A DNA stretch of 64,000 nt from Gluconobacter oxydans (GCF_006539685.1 NZ_BJNM01000001.1:155529-219528); one strand, 5' to 3'; numbered from the stretch's first letter, positions 19,682 to 28,905 are shown. Notes: generated from the letters alone by a model not told the origin. Translations and numbers: made by a program.

Positions 19682-20572
19682 ATGCGTCGCAAATTCACGC
19701 TCGGAGTGCGCCTCGGTGCCCTGGCAGCCTGCATGCCTGCTGTTGCCCTCGTTCCGGGCGTTGCCGCGCATGCCGCCGATATCCCCCTGGCCATTATCGG
19801 ACCGCACGAATACGACCTTCCGGTGGACTTCAAGCCGTTCAACGTGGTCGTGCAGTACGGTGACGGAAACGCCGCCGGTTCGGTCTATGACAGTGGCGGA
19901 CAGCGCCGGGCGCGGGGCGGTAGTCATACCTGGAGCGGCATGACGAAATACGTGCATTTCCGCAGTTTCGACGCGATCCCACATGTCAGCTTCGCCTTCG
20001 AGCTGATCCAGTCCGAGGCCTATACGCTGGCCAACGGGCAGAACTGGGGCGGTCTGGGCACGACGATCGTCGGACCGGCAGCCTGGTTCAAGCCCAACAA
20101 GCATAGCACGCTCGGCATCCAGACCTTTATGGAAACCCCGTCAGGCACACGGGATTCCATGGCGATGCATTACTGGGCCAACCTGTCGAGCATCATTTTC
20201 GATTACGAATGGAAGCATTTCAGCTTCGACGGCGATCTGGGCAGCGTCGTAAGCTCCACCAAACACCGCAACGGCGAGCACAGCTATTCAGCCGGCAATG
20301 TGTTCTACACAAACCTGCGTTTCAGCTGGAAAGCCTCGTCACGCTTTGAGCCGTTCTTCTCGCTCGACTGGCAGAACAGCGGCGGCATGCATGACAACAC
20401 GTCCAATCTCTGGGTCGCCAATTCGAGCAGCCGCGAGACCGCGCTGGGTGTGGGTGCGATGATTTACGTCACCAAACGCCTGTCGATCACGCCGCGTTAT
20501 TCCCATTCCGTGGAAGGGCGCAACGTGGCGGAGACGAACGCCTATTATATGAAGATCGCCTATCTGTTCTGA
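19682..20572 (+). CDS. outer-membrane protein, MetA-pathway/Tsx-like porin style
   Basis: A 296-residue protein with a Sec signal (FTLGVRLGALAACMPAVALV, cleavage near HAA-D). The mature part alternates polar and aromatic residues as in a small beta-barrel (VVQYGDGNAAGSVYDSGG, SFAFELIQSEAYTL, FEPFFSLDWQN) and ends in the BAM-type terminal aromatic residue (MKIAYLF). It probably supplies the PQQ dehydrogenase substrate, because it is the next gene after a hairpin only. Similar barrel genes accompany quinate or aromatic oxidation loci in other bacteria. The exact family is uncertain; a search against porin profiles would settle it. The ATG at 19682 begins the signal sequence. Confidence 0.65.
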   Translation: MRRKFTLGVRLGALAACMPAVALVPGVAAHAADIPLAIIGPHEYDLPVDFKPFNVVVQYGDGNAAGSVYDSGGQRRARGGSHTWSGMTKYVHFRSFDAIPHVSFAFELIQSEAYTLANGQNWGGLGTTIVGPAAWFKPNKHSTLGIQTFMETPSGTRDSMAMHYWANLSSIIFDYEWKHFSFDGDLGSVVSSTKHRNGEHSYSAGNVFYTNLRFSWKASSRFEPFFSLDWQNSGGMHDNTSNLWVANSSSRETALGVGAMIYVTKRLSITPRYSHSVEGRNVAETNAYYMKIAYLF

Positions 20573-20582
20573 GGGCGTTTCC

Positions 20583-20601
20583 GCGGCCTGTTTCAGGCCG
20601 C
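20583..20601. terminator. hairpin between convergent genes
   Basis: GCGGCCTG and CAGGCCGC form an 8-bp stem with a TTT loop just after the porin stop. It overlaps the last codons of the convergent aminotransferase. No T run follows, so efficiency is doubtful. Confidence 0.4.
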
Positions 20602-22068
20602 TGCCTTCGGGCGAAAACGCGCCGTGGTGATGTCGCAGTCATACTGTGCCGCTGTCTCGCAGGGATTGCTGGCGAGTTCATTGACAGCGTTCAGGATGCG
20701 CTCGACCTTGCCGTCATCCATCAGCACGCTGAAGTTCAGGCGCGTCCAACCGGGTTTCTCAATTTCCTGACCCGAGAGAATAGCGCTGCGGATCAGGCCG
20801 GATTCATCCTCGCCAATTCCCAGAAGCCGATGTGCATACGGCCCCGCGCAGGCACAGCCGCCGCGGACCTGAATGCCGTAACGGTCCGACAGCATGCGCG
20901 TGAAAAGCTGCTGGTGAATGAAACCACCATTCTTCACATCGCGGATGCGGAACGAGAAGATTGGAAGGGCGTCGGCCGTCGGATGGCCGAGGATCTCGAT
21001 GGCCGGATTGGTGCCCCAGGCCTTCACGGCACGCGCGCGCAGTTCGGCATTGCGCTGGGCCATATAGGCCTCACCGATGACGTCCTTGACGATGAAGGCC
21101 AGCGCCGCGCGGATATCCCCGATCACGTTCGGCGTGCCGCTCTCTTCGCGTGCGGCGAGGTTCGCGGTGTAATCGTGGTTCCAGGGCGAAACAAAGCGCA
21201 CTGTGCCGCCGCCTGGAAGGACAGGCGTCGTGCGGGGCATGGCGGCATTGCGTACGATCAGCACGCCGGACGCTGCCGGACCGCCGATGAACTTGTGGCA
21301 GGACACGACGACCGCATCCTTTTCAAACGGCGTGCCGGGCTGCATGTCGATCGGACAGTACGGGCCGGCCCCGGCATAATCCCAGATGGACAGCGCTCCG
21401 TAACGCTTGAGCAGGGCCGTGACCGCATTCACATCCGTCAGGATGCCCGTCACGTTGGACGCAGCCGAGAAGGAACCGATCTTCAGCCGATCCGCCGGGC
21501 AGGCCTTCAGCGCCTGTTCCAGAATGCCTAGATCCGGCCCACCTTCGGCCGCCTCGGGGATCTCGACGATCTCCGCACCGCTCTCACGCCAGGGCAGGAT
21601 GTTGGAGTGATGCTCGTAAGGGCCGATGAAAACAGTCGGGCGCTTTCCGGCTTCGCACAGGGCCGGGATTTCCAGCAGATGGACAAGGCGGTTCAGTCCG
21701 GCCGTGGCGCCATTGCCCATGAAGATGGTCGTAAAATCGGGAGAGGGGGCATGGCAGAACTGGGCGATCATGGCGCGGGCGCTGTTGCGCAGGCGCGTCA
21801 TGTAGGCGCCGCAGAAAGACGCTTCGGTATGGCTGTTGGCGTAGAATGGCAGGATCTCGTCCATGATGAACGTCTCGATCTGCTTCAGCGCACGGCCTGA
21901 GGCGACGTAATCGGCATAGAGCAGGGACTGCGTGCCGAACGGCGTCGAGAACTTCGCGCCATCCCCGATCACACCCTTGGCAAGCGCGGCCAGCCCGTTA
22001 TTGCGCAGCGTCTGCTCAAACTGTTCGAGAATGGCGGTGCTGTTGTCGAGATTGCCGATCGTTTCCAT
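20593..22068 (-). CDS. class V aminotransferase / cysteine-desulfurase-like enzyme
   Basis: A 491-residue PLP enzyme of fold type I. It shows YADYVASGRAL, the SHTEASFCG loop, GNGATAGLNRLVHLL, EHHSNILPWRESGAE, IWDYAGAGPYCPID and the PLP-lysine motif VVSCHKFIGGPAASG. The C-terminal domain has VRGGCACAGPYAHRLLG, where desulfurases carry an active-site Cys loop. It may be a cysteine desulfurase/selenocysteine-lyase relative or another amino-acid lyase. The divergent Lrp gene and the amino-acid permease behind it suggest amino-acid catabolism. There are no iron-sulfur assembly genes nearby. Confidence 0.85.
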   Translation of the reverse strand: METIGNLDNSTAILEQFEQTLRNNGLAALAKGVIGDGAKFSTPFGTQSLLYADYVASGRALKQIETFIMDEILPFYANSHTEASFCGAYMTRLRNSARAMIAQFCHAPSPDFTTIFMGNGATAGLNRLVHLLEIPALCEAGKRPTVFIGPYEHHSNILPWRESGAEIVEIPEAAEGGPDLGILEQALKACPADRLKIGSFSAASNVTGILTDVNAVTALLKRYGALSIWDYAGAGPYCPIDMQPGTPFEKDAVVVSCHKFIGGPAASGVLIVRNAAMPRTTPVLPGGGTVRFVSPWNHDYTANLAAREESGTPNVIGDIRAALAFIVKDVIGEAYMAQRNAELRARAVKAWGTNPAIEILGHPTADALPIFSFRIRDVKNGGFIHQQLFTRMLSDRYGIQVRGGCACAGPYAHRLLGIGEDESGLIRSAILSGQEIEKPGWTRLNFSVLMDDGKVERILNAVNELASNPCETAAQYDCDITTARFRPKAAA

Positions 22069-22165
22069 GGCGCGATGTTTCCCCGTCCGTGATGGCCCTG
22101 CGTGATGACCCTCGTGATGAAAAGACGATAGACCGACGGAAAGAGTGAAAACCGCTCCTTTTTTG

Positions 22166-22180
22166 AGGATGAAAAATCCT
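22166..22180. promoter_or_regulatory. possible Lrp operator in divergent promoter
   Basis: A small A+T-rich dyad (AGGAT, 5-nt spacer, ATCCT) embedded in T tracts lies 23 bp before the lrp-type gene and 98 bp before the aminotransferase. Lrp proteins favour such weakly symmetric A+T-rich sites. The assignment is inference. Confidence 0.3.
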
Positions 22181-22202
22181 TTTTGTGGTCATATAAAGAG
22201 AT

Positions 22203-22664
22203 ATGGCCAGAAAACTCGATCAAACGGACAGGGCGATCCTGAGAATCCTGCAAAAGCAGGGCACACCCTCCCAGCGTGAACTCGCCGAGAAGGTCGGTCT
22301 GTCGCAGAATGCCTGCTGGCGGCGGCTGAATGCCCTGCGCGAGGACGGTGTAATCGCCCATGACACGGTGCGGCTCAACGCCTCCGCTCTGGGCCTGACC
22401 CTGACGGTCTTTGTGCTGATGCGCACACGCCATCATTCGCGCGAATGGTTCGAGACATTCCGCAAGGTGGTCGGTTCGATACCGAACATAGTTGATTTTT
22501 ATCGGATCGCGGGTGAATACGATTATCTTCTGAAGGTGGTGGCCTGCGACATGAACGATTTCGATCGTGTCTATCAGCAGATCATCAGCAAGGTGGAGCT
22601 TGATGCCATCACCTCGTACATGACCATGGAAACCCTGGCGGACAACAGGGACCTTCCGGTCTGA
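22203..22664 (+). CDS. Lrp/AsnC-family transcriptional regulator
   Basis: A 153-residue regulator. The N-terminal HTH (LDQTDRAILRILQKQG, then VGLSQNACWRRLNALREDGVI) is followed by a RAM ligand-binding domain ending with the typical YQQIISKVELDAITSYMTM segment. It is divergent from the aminotransferase and 47-53 bp upstream of the permease, so it most likely senses an amino acid and controls both genes. Confidence 0.93.
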   Translation: MARKLDQTDRAILRILQKQGTPSQRELAEKVGLSQNACWRRLNALREDGVIAHDTVRLNASALGLTLTVFVLMRTRHHSREWFETFRKVVGSIPNIVDFYRIAGEYDYLLKVVACDMNDFDRVYQQIISKVELDAITSYMTMETLADNRDLPV

Positions 22665-22717
22665 AGCGTCCTTCTTCCAAAACGCCTCTCCCGTCCACAG
22701 CAGGAAATTTCTTGTCC

Positions 22718-24016
22718 ATGAGCCAGCCCGACCAGCTTGCCCACAGTCTGCGTACGCGCCATGTCGTCATGATCGCCCTGGGAGGGGTGATCGGGGCGGG
22801 ATATTTCATCGGGGCGTCCGCGGCACTCTCGCTGGGTGGCCCTGCGGTGCTGCTGTCCTATGCGCTCGCCGGAACGCTGGTGTTCCTGGTCAATCTGATG
22901 ATGCGCGATCTGGCACTGAAGGTGCCGGGCCGCGCGTCCTTCCTGCGGCAGATCCAGTATGCGCTCGGCAACCGCGCGGCCTTCGTCGCCGGCTGGGCGT
23001 ACTGGTTGACCTGGATCATCGCGATTGCCGTGGAAGTCATTGCGGTGGCGACGATGCTCGCCCCCTATATCCCGCTGCCCTATGCCGTGCTCGAAATCCT
23101 CATCATGGCGCTGATGACCGGCGTAAACCTCATGTCCGTCAAAGGCTATGGCGAGTTCGAATACTGGTTTTCGGCCATCAAGGTTCTGGCAATCGTCTGC
23201 TTCATCGGGATCGGCGTCTGGGCGCTGCTGAGCCGTCCCATTCCCGTGCATGACAACCTGTTCGCACATGGTGGCCTTCTGCCGCATGGCTGGCTGGCGC
23301 TTCTGGCCGTGATCCCGACCATCCTGTTCTCCATGGGGGGCAGCGAAATTTCCACCGTCGCGGCCGTTGAATCCGACAACACCGAGCAGAACATCGTCCG
23401 CGCCACGCGCTCCATCGCGCTGCGGATCGGCGGGTTCTATCTCGTCTCCATCGCGCTCGTGCTGTGTCTGGTGCCGTGGAGCGATGTCGTGTCCGGCTAT
23501 TCGCCGTTCCTGCTCGTGCTGCACCGGCTGCATGTCCCGTTCGCGGATGTGGCGCTGGCGGTCGTGGTCATGACGGCGGCGCTCTCCAGCCTCAATTCCG
23601 GGATCTATGTGACGTCCCGCATCCTGTACGAACTCGCGGAATCCGGCTCCGCGCCGGGATTGTTTCTGACGGTGGATGCATCCACGAAACTCCCCCGCCG
23701 CGCCATTCTGGTCAGTGCGTTTGCGTCCATTCTGGTCGCCGCCGTGGCCGTGCTCTCGCCGACGCTGATTTTCGGCCTGCTGGTCAGTCTCACGGGCGGG
23801 TTCATGGTGTTCAACAACACCATGATCGTGGCGGGGCGCCTGAAACTCGTGCCGGAATCGCCCTGGAAGGCTTATGCGGCTCTGGTCCTGATCGGATGCA
23901 CGCTGGTCGCCATGCTGATCCAGCCCGAAACGCGCTCGCAGATCGTGCTGGGTGCGGCGGCACTTCTGCTGATCTTCCTGGCGGAACGGTTCGTGCCGCG
24001 CCGTCAGCCAGACTGA
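22718..24016 (+). CDS. APC-superfamily amino acid permease (GABA/AAT type)
   Basis: A 432-residue, 12-helix transporter. The first helix carries the AAT-family signature (MIALGGVIGAGYFIGASAAL), later GRASFLRQIQYALGNRAAFVAGWAYW is split over helix 3, and a conserved Glu lies in FSMGGSEISTVAAVESDN. It would import an amino acid in symport with H+. The ATG at 22718 is conventional. A TTG two codons upstream (22712) has better spacing from AGGA and may be the true start. It is probably co-regulated with the Lrp gene, and ends 4 bp from the convergent DUF4186 gene. Confidence 0.9.
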   Translation: MSQPDQLAHSLRTRHVVMIALGGVIGAGYFIGASAALSLGGPAVLLSYALAGTLVFLVNLMMRDLALKVPGRASFLRQIQYALGNRAAFVAGWAYWLTWIIAIAVEVIAVATMLAPYIPLPYAVLEILIMALMTGVNLMSVKGYGEFEYWFSAIKVLAIVCFIGIGVWALLSRPIPVHDNLFAHGGLLPHGWLALLAVIPTILFSMGGSEISTVAAVESDNTEQNIVRATRSIALRIGGFYLVSIALVLCLVPWSDVVSGYSPFLLVLHRLHVPFADVALAVVVMTAALSSLNSGIYVTSRILYELAESGSAPGLFLTVDASTKLPRRAILVSAFASILVAAVAVLSPTLIFGLLVSLTGGFMVFNNTMIVAGRLKLVPESPWKAYAALVLIGCTLVAMLIQPETRSQIVLGAAALLLIFLAERFVPRRQPD

Positions 24017-24020
24017 CCCC

Positions 24021-24419
24021 TCAGAAAAGCGCGCCCTGCGCCGGGCTGCTGGGCACGGTCCGTCCAAAATCCCGCTCGATCCAGCTTCGCAGCACAAGCA
24101 GGATCTGCGCCTGCTGCTCCGCCGTCAGCGCCTTTCCCGGCGCCATGCCATGCCATTTGGACAGGCAACTCCGGCAGCACGCACCGGTGGCATGCTGCGC
24201 GATAAAGACCGGATGACCGCGCATGGGCGTCTGCTTGCCATCGCGGGGCGGATGGGCCGGAGCCAGACGTTCGGCAATAAAGGCCGCTCCATGCTCCATG
24301 ACGGCATCAAGGCCCCGGCTTTCGAGATAGAGTCGGGCCTGATCGTCCAGATGAAAGCGGGTGCGGAACCGGGACCGGGCAAGACGTTCGAACAGCTCTT
24401 CGGGATCAAATCGGCTCAC
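24021..24419 (-). CDS. DUF4186 family protein
   Basis: A 132-residue protein matching the DUF4186 pattern. It has MRGHPVFIAQHATGACCRSC with a CCRSC cluster and a following KWHGMAPGKALT segment, which could bind a metal with nearby His. Its function is unknown. It is divergent from the XseA-like gene across 93 bp, and this pairing is the only functional hint. The start at 24419 gives FDPEELFERLARSRFRTRF at the N terminus, typical of the family. Confidence 0.8.
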   Translation of the reverse strand: MSRFDPEELFERLARSRFRTRFHLDDQARLYLESRGLDAVMEHGAAFIAERLAPAHPPRDGKQTPMRGHPVFIAQHATGACCRSCLSKWHGMAPGKALTAEQQAQILLVLRSWIERDFGRTVPSSPAQGALF

Positions 24420-24512
24420 CAGCCCACAACCTTCTGAAAAACAGGCAAAAAATCGCGTGAGAGGGCCTCAGCCCCCTGTAAGAACATTTGTTCTTTCTCC
24501 ATATGGTAACGA

Positions 24513-25547
24513 ATGGACGCTTTTCCGAGACGCTCCCGCTCATCTTCCGCGGCGGGAGATACAACAACACTGACAGTCCTCTCTCCGCTTCAGGTGCAGG
24601 ACCTGTTCTCTGCCCGGCTGGATGAGATCTGCGCCGCTTTCGATGAATGGGGCTTTCCGCTGGTCGTGGCGGGACAACTCGGCGACGCCGCGCCCAATGC
24701 CTATCCCAAATATTACCAGCTCCCCCTGACCGATCCGCAGTTCGGAACCACCCTGGCCCTTGAGGTGCAGAAATCCATTCTTGCGCGGGCGGAAGTCGGC
24801 CCCGGCGATCATGTCCATGTCACCGGCATGCTGCGTGCCCGGCAGTATCGCGGGCAGGTCGTGCTGCGTTTTGAGGTCGTGGCTGTGGAACTTCACGATC
24901 CCGGCCGCCAGAAAGTCGAGCGCGTCGAGCGTTCCGTTCTGGACGTCCTGCGCGGACTGCCCTGCGCGTTTCATCCCTATCCCACGCGGCCTGATGCGCG
25001 GCTCCTGCTGATCCACTCGGCTGCGTCCAGCGCATTGGTAGCCGAGGATTTTCTTCAGGCCCTCGGCGGCGCCTGGCGTCCGGAACGTGTGCGAAGCCTG
25101 CCTACGGCCATGAACGATCCCGGCCGTCTGGCGGAGGCAATCCGCACCTGCCGGGAAGACATCATCGTCCTGATCCGCGGGGGCGGGGACGTGTCCGATT
25201 TCGTGGTCTTCGAAAACCCGCTGGTGCTGGAAGCGCTGGCCGTCTGTCCCGCGCATCGCGTGCTCGGTCTGGGCCATACGGCAAACCGGACCCTGGCCGA
25301 GCGCGTCGTGGACCATGCCGCAACAACGCCCGCCGATGCGGGACATTACATCCGGCGCATGAGCGGCCGGGTCTGGCAGGAACAGGAAGAAGCCCGCGCG
25401 CAGCAGGAAGAAATGGCTGCGCTGCGCGACAGCGTGACGCAGACTGTCGTGCCCGAGCGGACCCCGATCGGAACACGTCTGCGCAACGGGCTGATCCTGC
25501 TCGCGATTGGCGTGGCGCTGGGGCTGCTTCTGACCCGGCTGCTTTAA
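24513..25547 (+). CDS. membrane-anchored XseA-like (exonuclease VII large-subunit-like) protein
   Basis: A 344-residue protein. It has an OB-fold (about 20-130, with AYPKYYQLPLTD and LRFEVVAVELHD) followed by an Exonuc_VII_L-like core: IRGGGDVSDFVVFENPLV (RGGG at 222-225) and LGLGHTANRTLAERVVDHAA (His-255). A charged helix (about 285-310) and one C-terminal membrane segment (about 324-342, LILLAIGVALGLLLTRLL) close it. Canonical XseA is about 450 residues, has a long coiled coil, works with XseB and is soluble. Here Asn-258 sits where XseA has a catalytic Asp (GHETD). Nuclease activity is therefore doubtful. No xseB is nearby. Confidence 0.75.
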   Translation: MDAFPRRSRSSSAAGDTTTLTVLSPLQVQDLFSARLDEICAAFDEWGFPLVVAGQLGDAAPNAYPKYYQLPLTDPQFGTTLALEVQKSILARAEVGPGDHVHVTGMLRARQYRGQVVLRFEVVAVELHDPGRQKVERVERSVLDVLRGLPCAFHPYPTRPDARLLLIHSAASSALVAEDFLQALGGAWRPERVRSLPTAMNDPGRLAEAIRTCREDIIVLIRGGGDVSDFVVFENPLVLEALAVCPAHRVLGLGHTANRTLAERVVDHAATTPADAGHYIRRMSGRVWQEQEEARAQQEEMAALRDSVTQTVVPERTPIGTRLRNGLILLAIGVALGLLLTRLL

Positions 25548-25697
25548 GGAACAGACGTTTCCCGAAGTGTTCCGGGCATCCGCAGGACAGCGAGGGGCCA
25601 TGGCGCCAGGAAACAGGCACAGACCGAGGCGCCCATACCTACGGTCCTGATCCAGTGCCAGCCGTCCGGAAAGGACCGCTGCCCACGCCGTCGGAGA

Positions 25698-26192
25698 TCA
25701 GCGGACGTCGACGCGGACGGACGGTTTTGTGGCCGACGGATCGGTGATGGCGTGCATTTCGATCTGGATGGGCTGCGCGCCAGCCTTCTCAAGATGGGAC
25801 GCCACAACCGCCGCCAGATGATTGGTCACGTCCGTCAGGGCCTGAGCCTGGGCATCGGGGGTGGGCTGCGGCGGGGCAAAGGCCTGCACGATGAAAAGCA
25901 CGTTCGCCTTGCGCGACAGGGCGGCCTTCGCGGCGCGCTCCACGACAGGGCCGTATTCGGATTCCGCCGTTCCCCCTGCGATCGCGAGGAACGGCGCATG
26001 CGGCGGCGGCGCAGGCGGCGCGGGAGGAATATAGGGGTGAGGCGGCTTGCCCGCATTCGGGTTGAACGTGCGCTGGTCCAGCAGCTTGCACCCCGAGAGC
26101 AGGGGCGCAGCCAGCAGCAGCCCTCCCATCAGGAGGGCGGACCGGGGCACAGGACCCCGCGGCGAACGGAAATGTCGGACAAAAGGTGCCAT
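25698..26192 (-). CDS. proline-rich lipoprotein of unknown function
   Basis: A 164-residue protein. A lipoprotein signal (SALLMGGLLLAAPLLSGC) is followed by a Pro-rich linker (PHPYIPPAPPAPPPHAPF) and a small alpha/beta-looking domain (AKAALSRKANVLFIVQAFAP, LTDVTNHLAAVVASHLEKAG). No family was recognised. The start MAPFVRHF at 26192 was chosen because it leads directly into the signal peptide. The longer frame to 26465 runs into the divergent gap gene. A TATAAT-like -10 on the minus strand lies at 26233-26238. Confidence 0.7.
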   Translation of the reverse strand: MAPFVRHFRSPRGPVPRSALLMGGLLLAAPLLSGCKLLDQRTFNPNAGKPPHPYIPPAPPAPPPHAPFLAIAGGTAESEYGPVVERAAKAALSRKANVLFIVQAFAPPQPTPDAQAQALTDVTNHLAAVVASHLEKAGAQPIQIEMHAITDPSATKPSVRVDVR

Positions 26193-26337
26193 ATCGCGCG
26201 GAACCGTCGCAGGAACGGAGGCTTTGAGCAAGATTATAGAGTCAACTTCATGAAAAACTGTTGATGCCCCCTGTTGCTCCGCTGTGGCGGTGCTATGGAA
26301 GATGCCCGAGTTTTCAAGGAACGGAGTAGGGCAGGTC

Positions 26338-27360
26338 ATGGCTGTAAAAATCGCGATCAACGGTTTCGGACGGATCGGACGGCTGGTGCTGCGTGGCATC
26401 ATCGAAAGCGGACGTACGGATGTCGAAGTTGTCGCCATCAACGATCTGGGTTCGGTCGAGGCCAACGCGCACCTGCTGGCCTATGACAGCACGCATGGCC
26501 GCCTTCCGGGAACTGTCCGCGCTGAAGGCAACAGCCTGATCATCGAAGCCAATGGCCGTACCTATGGTCCGATCAAGGTGTCCGCCGAGCGCAACCCGGC
26601 ACAGGTCCCCTTCCAGGGCGTCGATGTGGCGATGGAATGCACGGGCCTGTTCACCTCCCGCGAGAAGGCGTCTGCCCTGCTGGAAGCCGGTGCCAAGCGC
26701 GTCGTGATTTCCGCTCCGGCCACGGACGTCGATGCGACGATCGTTTACGGCGTGAACAACGACGTCCTGACGCCGGACATGAAGATCATCTCCAACGCGT
26801 CCTGCACCACGAACTGCCTTGCCCCCGTGGCATCCGTTCTGGACAAGGCCTTCGGAATCGAATGTGGCTACATGGTCACGATCCATTCCTACACGGGCGA
26901 CCAGCGTACGGTGGACACCCTGCACAAGGATCCGCGCCGCGCCCGCGCCGCCGCCCTGAACATGATCCCGACCTCCACGGGTGCCGCCAAGGCCGTCGGT
27001 CTGGTCCTGCCGCATCTGAAGGGCAAGCTGGACGGAACCTCCATCCGCGTCCCGACGCCGAATGTCTCGGTCGTCTCGCTGGATTTCGTCCCGACGCGCA
27101 CGCCGGCCTCCGCCGAAGCCGTCAACGAAGCCATCCGTGCCGCCTCGCTCGAAGGCCCCCTGAAGGGTATCCTCGAATACAACACGGCGCCGCTCGTCAG
27201 CTCCGACTTCAACCATGACAAGGCGTCCTCGATCTTCGATGCGACGCAGACGGTCCTCGTCGATGGCGGCAAGATGGTGCGCGTCTGCTCGTGGTACGAC
27301 AACGAGTGGGGCTTCTCCAACCGCATGGCCGACACGGCCGCCCTGTTCGGGAGCCTCTGA
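26338..27360 (+). CDS. gap: glyceraldehyde-3-phosphate dehydrogenase, type I
   Basis: A 340-residue protein with the NAD-binding start VKIAINGFGRIGRLVLRGI and INDLG, whose Asp favours NAD. The catalytic Cys motif SNASCTTNCLAP and the end SWYDNEWGFSNRMADTAAL are present. It converts glyceraldehyde 3-phosphate to 1,3-bisphosphoglycerate. The start at 26338 follows GGAGTAGGGCAGG; an upstream in-frame ATG at 26296 adds 14 unrelated residues. pgk begins 3 bp after the stop, so the two are one operon closed by the terminator at 28582-28616. Confidence 0.97.
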   Translation: MAVKIAINGFGRIGRLVLRGIIESGRTDVEVVAINDLGSVEANAHLLAYDSTHGRLPGTVRAEGNSLIIEANGRTYGPIKVSAERNPAQVPFQGVDVAMECTGLFTSREKASALLEAGAKRVVISAPATDVDATIVYGVNNDVLTPDMKIISNASCTTNCLAPVASVLDKAFGIECGYMVTIHSYTGDQRTVDTLHKDPRRARAAALNMIPTSTGAAKAVGLVLPHLKGKLDGTSIRVPTPNVSVVSLDFVPTRTPASAEAVNEAIRAASLEGPLKGILEYNTAPLVSSDFNHDKASSIFDATQTVLVDGGKMVRVCSWYDNEWGFSNRMADTAALFGSL

Positions 27361-27363
27361 GTG

Positions 27364-28578
27364 ATGGCCTTCCGCACCCTTGATGGTGTGGACGCACGCG
27401 GCAAGCGCGTGCTGGTCCGCGCCGACCTCAACGTTCCGATGCATGACGGCGTCATCACCGATGACACCCGTCTGCAGCGGGTTGCCCCCACCATCCGCGA
27501 GCTGGTCGACAAGGGCGCGCGCGTCGTGGTGTTCAGCCATTTCGACCGCCCGAAGGGGCAGGTTGTCCCGGCCATGTCCCTGCGTCCGATCGCGCTGAAG
27601 CTCGGTCAGATCCTGGGCCAGCCGGTTGGCTTCGTGGCTGAATGCGTCGGCCCGACCGTGGAAGCCGCTGTGGGTGCCATGGCCGACGGCGATATCATCG
27701 TCCTCGAAAATACGCGCTTCCATGCGGGTGAAGAGGCCAATGATCCCGAGTTCGCCAAGGCTCTGGCGCAGAATGGCGACATCTTCGTCAACGACGCGTT
27801 CTCGGCCGCGCACCGCGCCCATGCCTCGACCGAAGGCGTGGCCCGCGATCTGCCGTCTTTTGCCGGACGTCTGATGCAGGCCGAGCTGAGCGCCCTGTCC
27901 GCCGCTCTGGAAAACCCGGAGCGCCCCGTCGGTGCGATCATCGGCGGCTCCAAGATCTCGACGAAGCTCGACCTGATCGGGAATGTCATCGAGAAGGTGG
28001 ACACGCTCTTCATCACGGGCGCGATGGCCAACACGTTCCTTGCGGCTGAAGGCATGAATGTGGGCAAGTCCCTGCAGGAAGCCGAGATGCATGAGACGGC
28101 GCGCAAGATCGCCCATCTCGCACAGGAAAAAGGCTGCGAGATCGTCCTGCCGGTCGATGCCGTCGTGGCGCGTGAGTTCAAGGCCAATGTCCCGACCGAG
28201 ACCTGCCTGATCGGCGAAGTCCCGGACGATGCCATGATCCTTGATGCCGGTCCGCGTACGGTCGAGCTGATCCGGGACCGTCTGGACACGCTCAAGACGC
28301 TGGTCTGGAACGGCCCGCTCGGTGCGTTCGAGATCGCACCGTTCGACAAGGCAACGGTCGAGGTCGCGCAGTATGCCGCGCAGCTTACGGAAGAAGGCAA
28401 GCTCAAGACGATCGCCGGCGGTGGTGACACGGTCTCGGCTCTGCGTCATGCAGGCGTCGCGAACGAGATGACCTATGTCTCCACGGCAGGCGGGGCCTTC
28501 CTCGAATGGCTGGAAGGCAAGATCCTTCCTGGCATCGAGGTCCTTCGCTCCGCGGGCCACGATCTGGGGCTCGAATAA
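27364..28578 (+). CDS. pgk: phosphoglycerate kinase
   Basis: A 404-residue protein with the usual substrate loop [27 protein letters not shown] (SHFGRP region), [16 protein letters not shown] [24 protein letters not shown] and the nucleotide motif [11 protein letters not shown]. It makes ATP and 3-phosphoglycerate from 1,3-bisphosphoglycerate. The gene directly follows gap. GTG at 27361 and ATG at 27364 are adjacent possible starts, and the ATG gives the canonical MAFRTLDG. The order gap-pgk without tpiA or fba is common in alphaproteobacteria. Confidence 0.97.
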
Positions 28579-28581
28579 GAC

Positions 28582-28616
28582 AAAAGCCGGGGAAGGTGAC
28601 TTCCCCGGCTTTTTTT
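28582..28616 (+). terminator. terminator of the gap-pgk operon
   Basis: AAAAGCCGGGGAAG pairs with CTTCCCCGGCTTTT around a short loop and is followed by a T7 tract: a strong rho-independent terminator 3 bp after the pgk stop. Confidence 0.92.
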
Positions 28617-28640
28617 ATGCGCTGTAAGAGAGGGCGTTGG

Positions 28641-28859
28641 ATGTTGCGGAAATTTGTGTCGGGCTGGTTTCTGCTCTGTGGTCTCGCCGCCTGTCAGGCC
28701 TATGACCGCGCCCCGACACCACCCGCTGCGCCTTCGACTGGAGAACCTGTCCTGAGCGGTCGTCCGGAGGGAATGCTGCTGTCTCCTCCAAAATGGGAAT
28801 CGCAATCCAGTTATTCCGACCGGTTCAACGCTGACGGAAGCCAGAACCACGGCTTCTGA
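28641..28859 (+). CDS. small lipoprotein of unknown function
   Basis: A 72-residue protein. A lipoprotein signal (KFVSGWFLLCGLAAC, Cys near residue 17) is followed by a Pro/Ser-rich tail (RAPTPPAAPSTGEP) and WESQSSYSDRFNADGS. No family was recognised. The ATG at 28641 follows AGAGAGGGCGTTGG and sits just behind the gap-pgk terminator. The gene has its own bidirectional terminator downstream. Short, variable lipoproteins of this kind are common in acetic acid bacteria. Confidence 0.7.
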   Translation: MLRKFVSGWFLLCGLAACQAYDRAPTPPAAPSTGEPVLSGRPEGMLLSPPKWESQSSYSDRFNADGSQNHGF

Positions 28860-28905
28860 CCCCGGCGTTCCGACCTGCATCGGAGTCCGACTGGTGTTCC
28901 AATAC

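Noticed and set aside
26314..28560. 748-codon open frame on the minus strand
   Set aside because: It is the mirror of gap and pgk, whose identities are certain.
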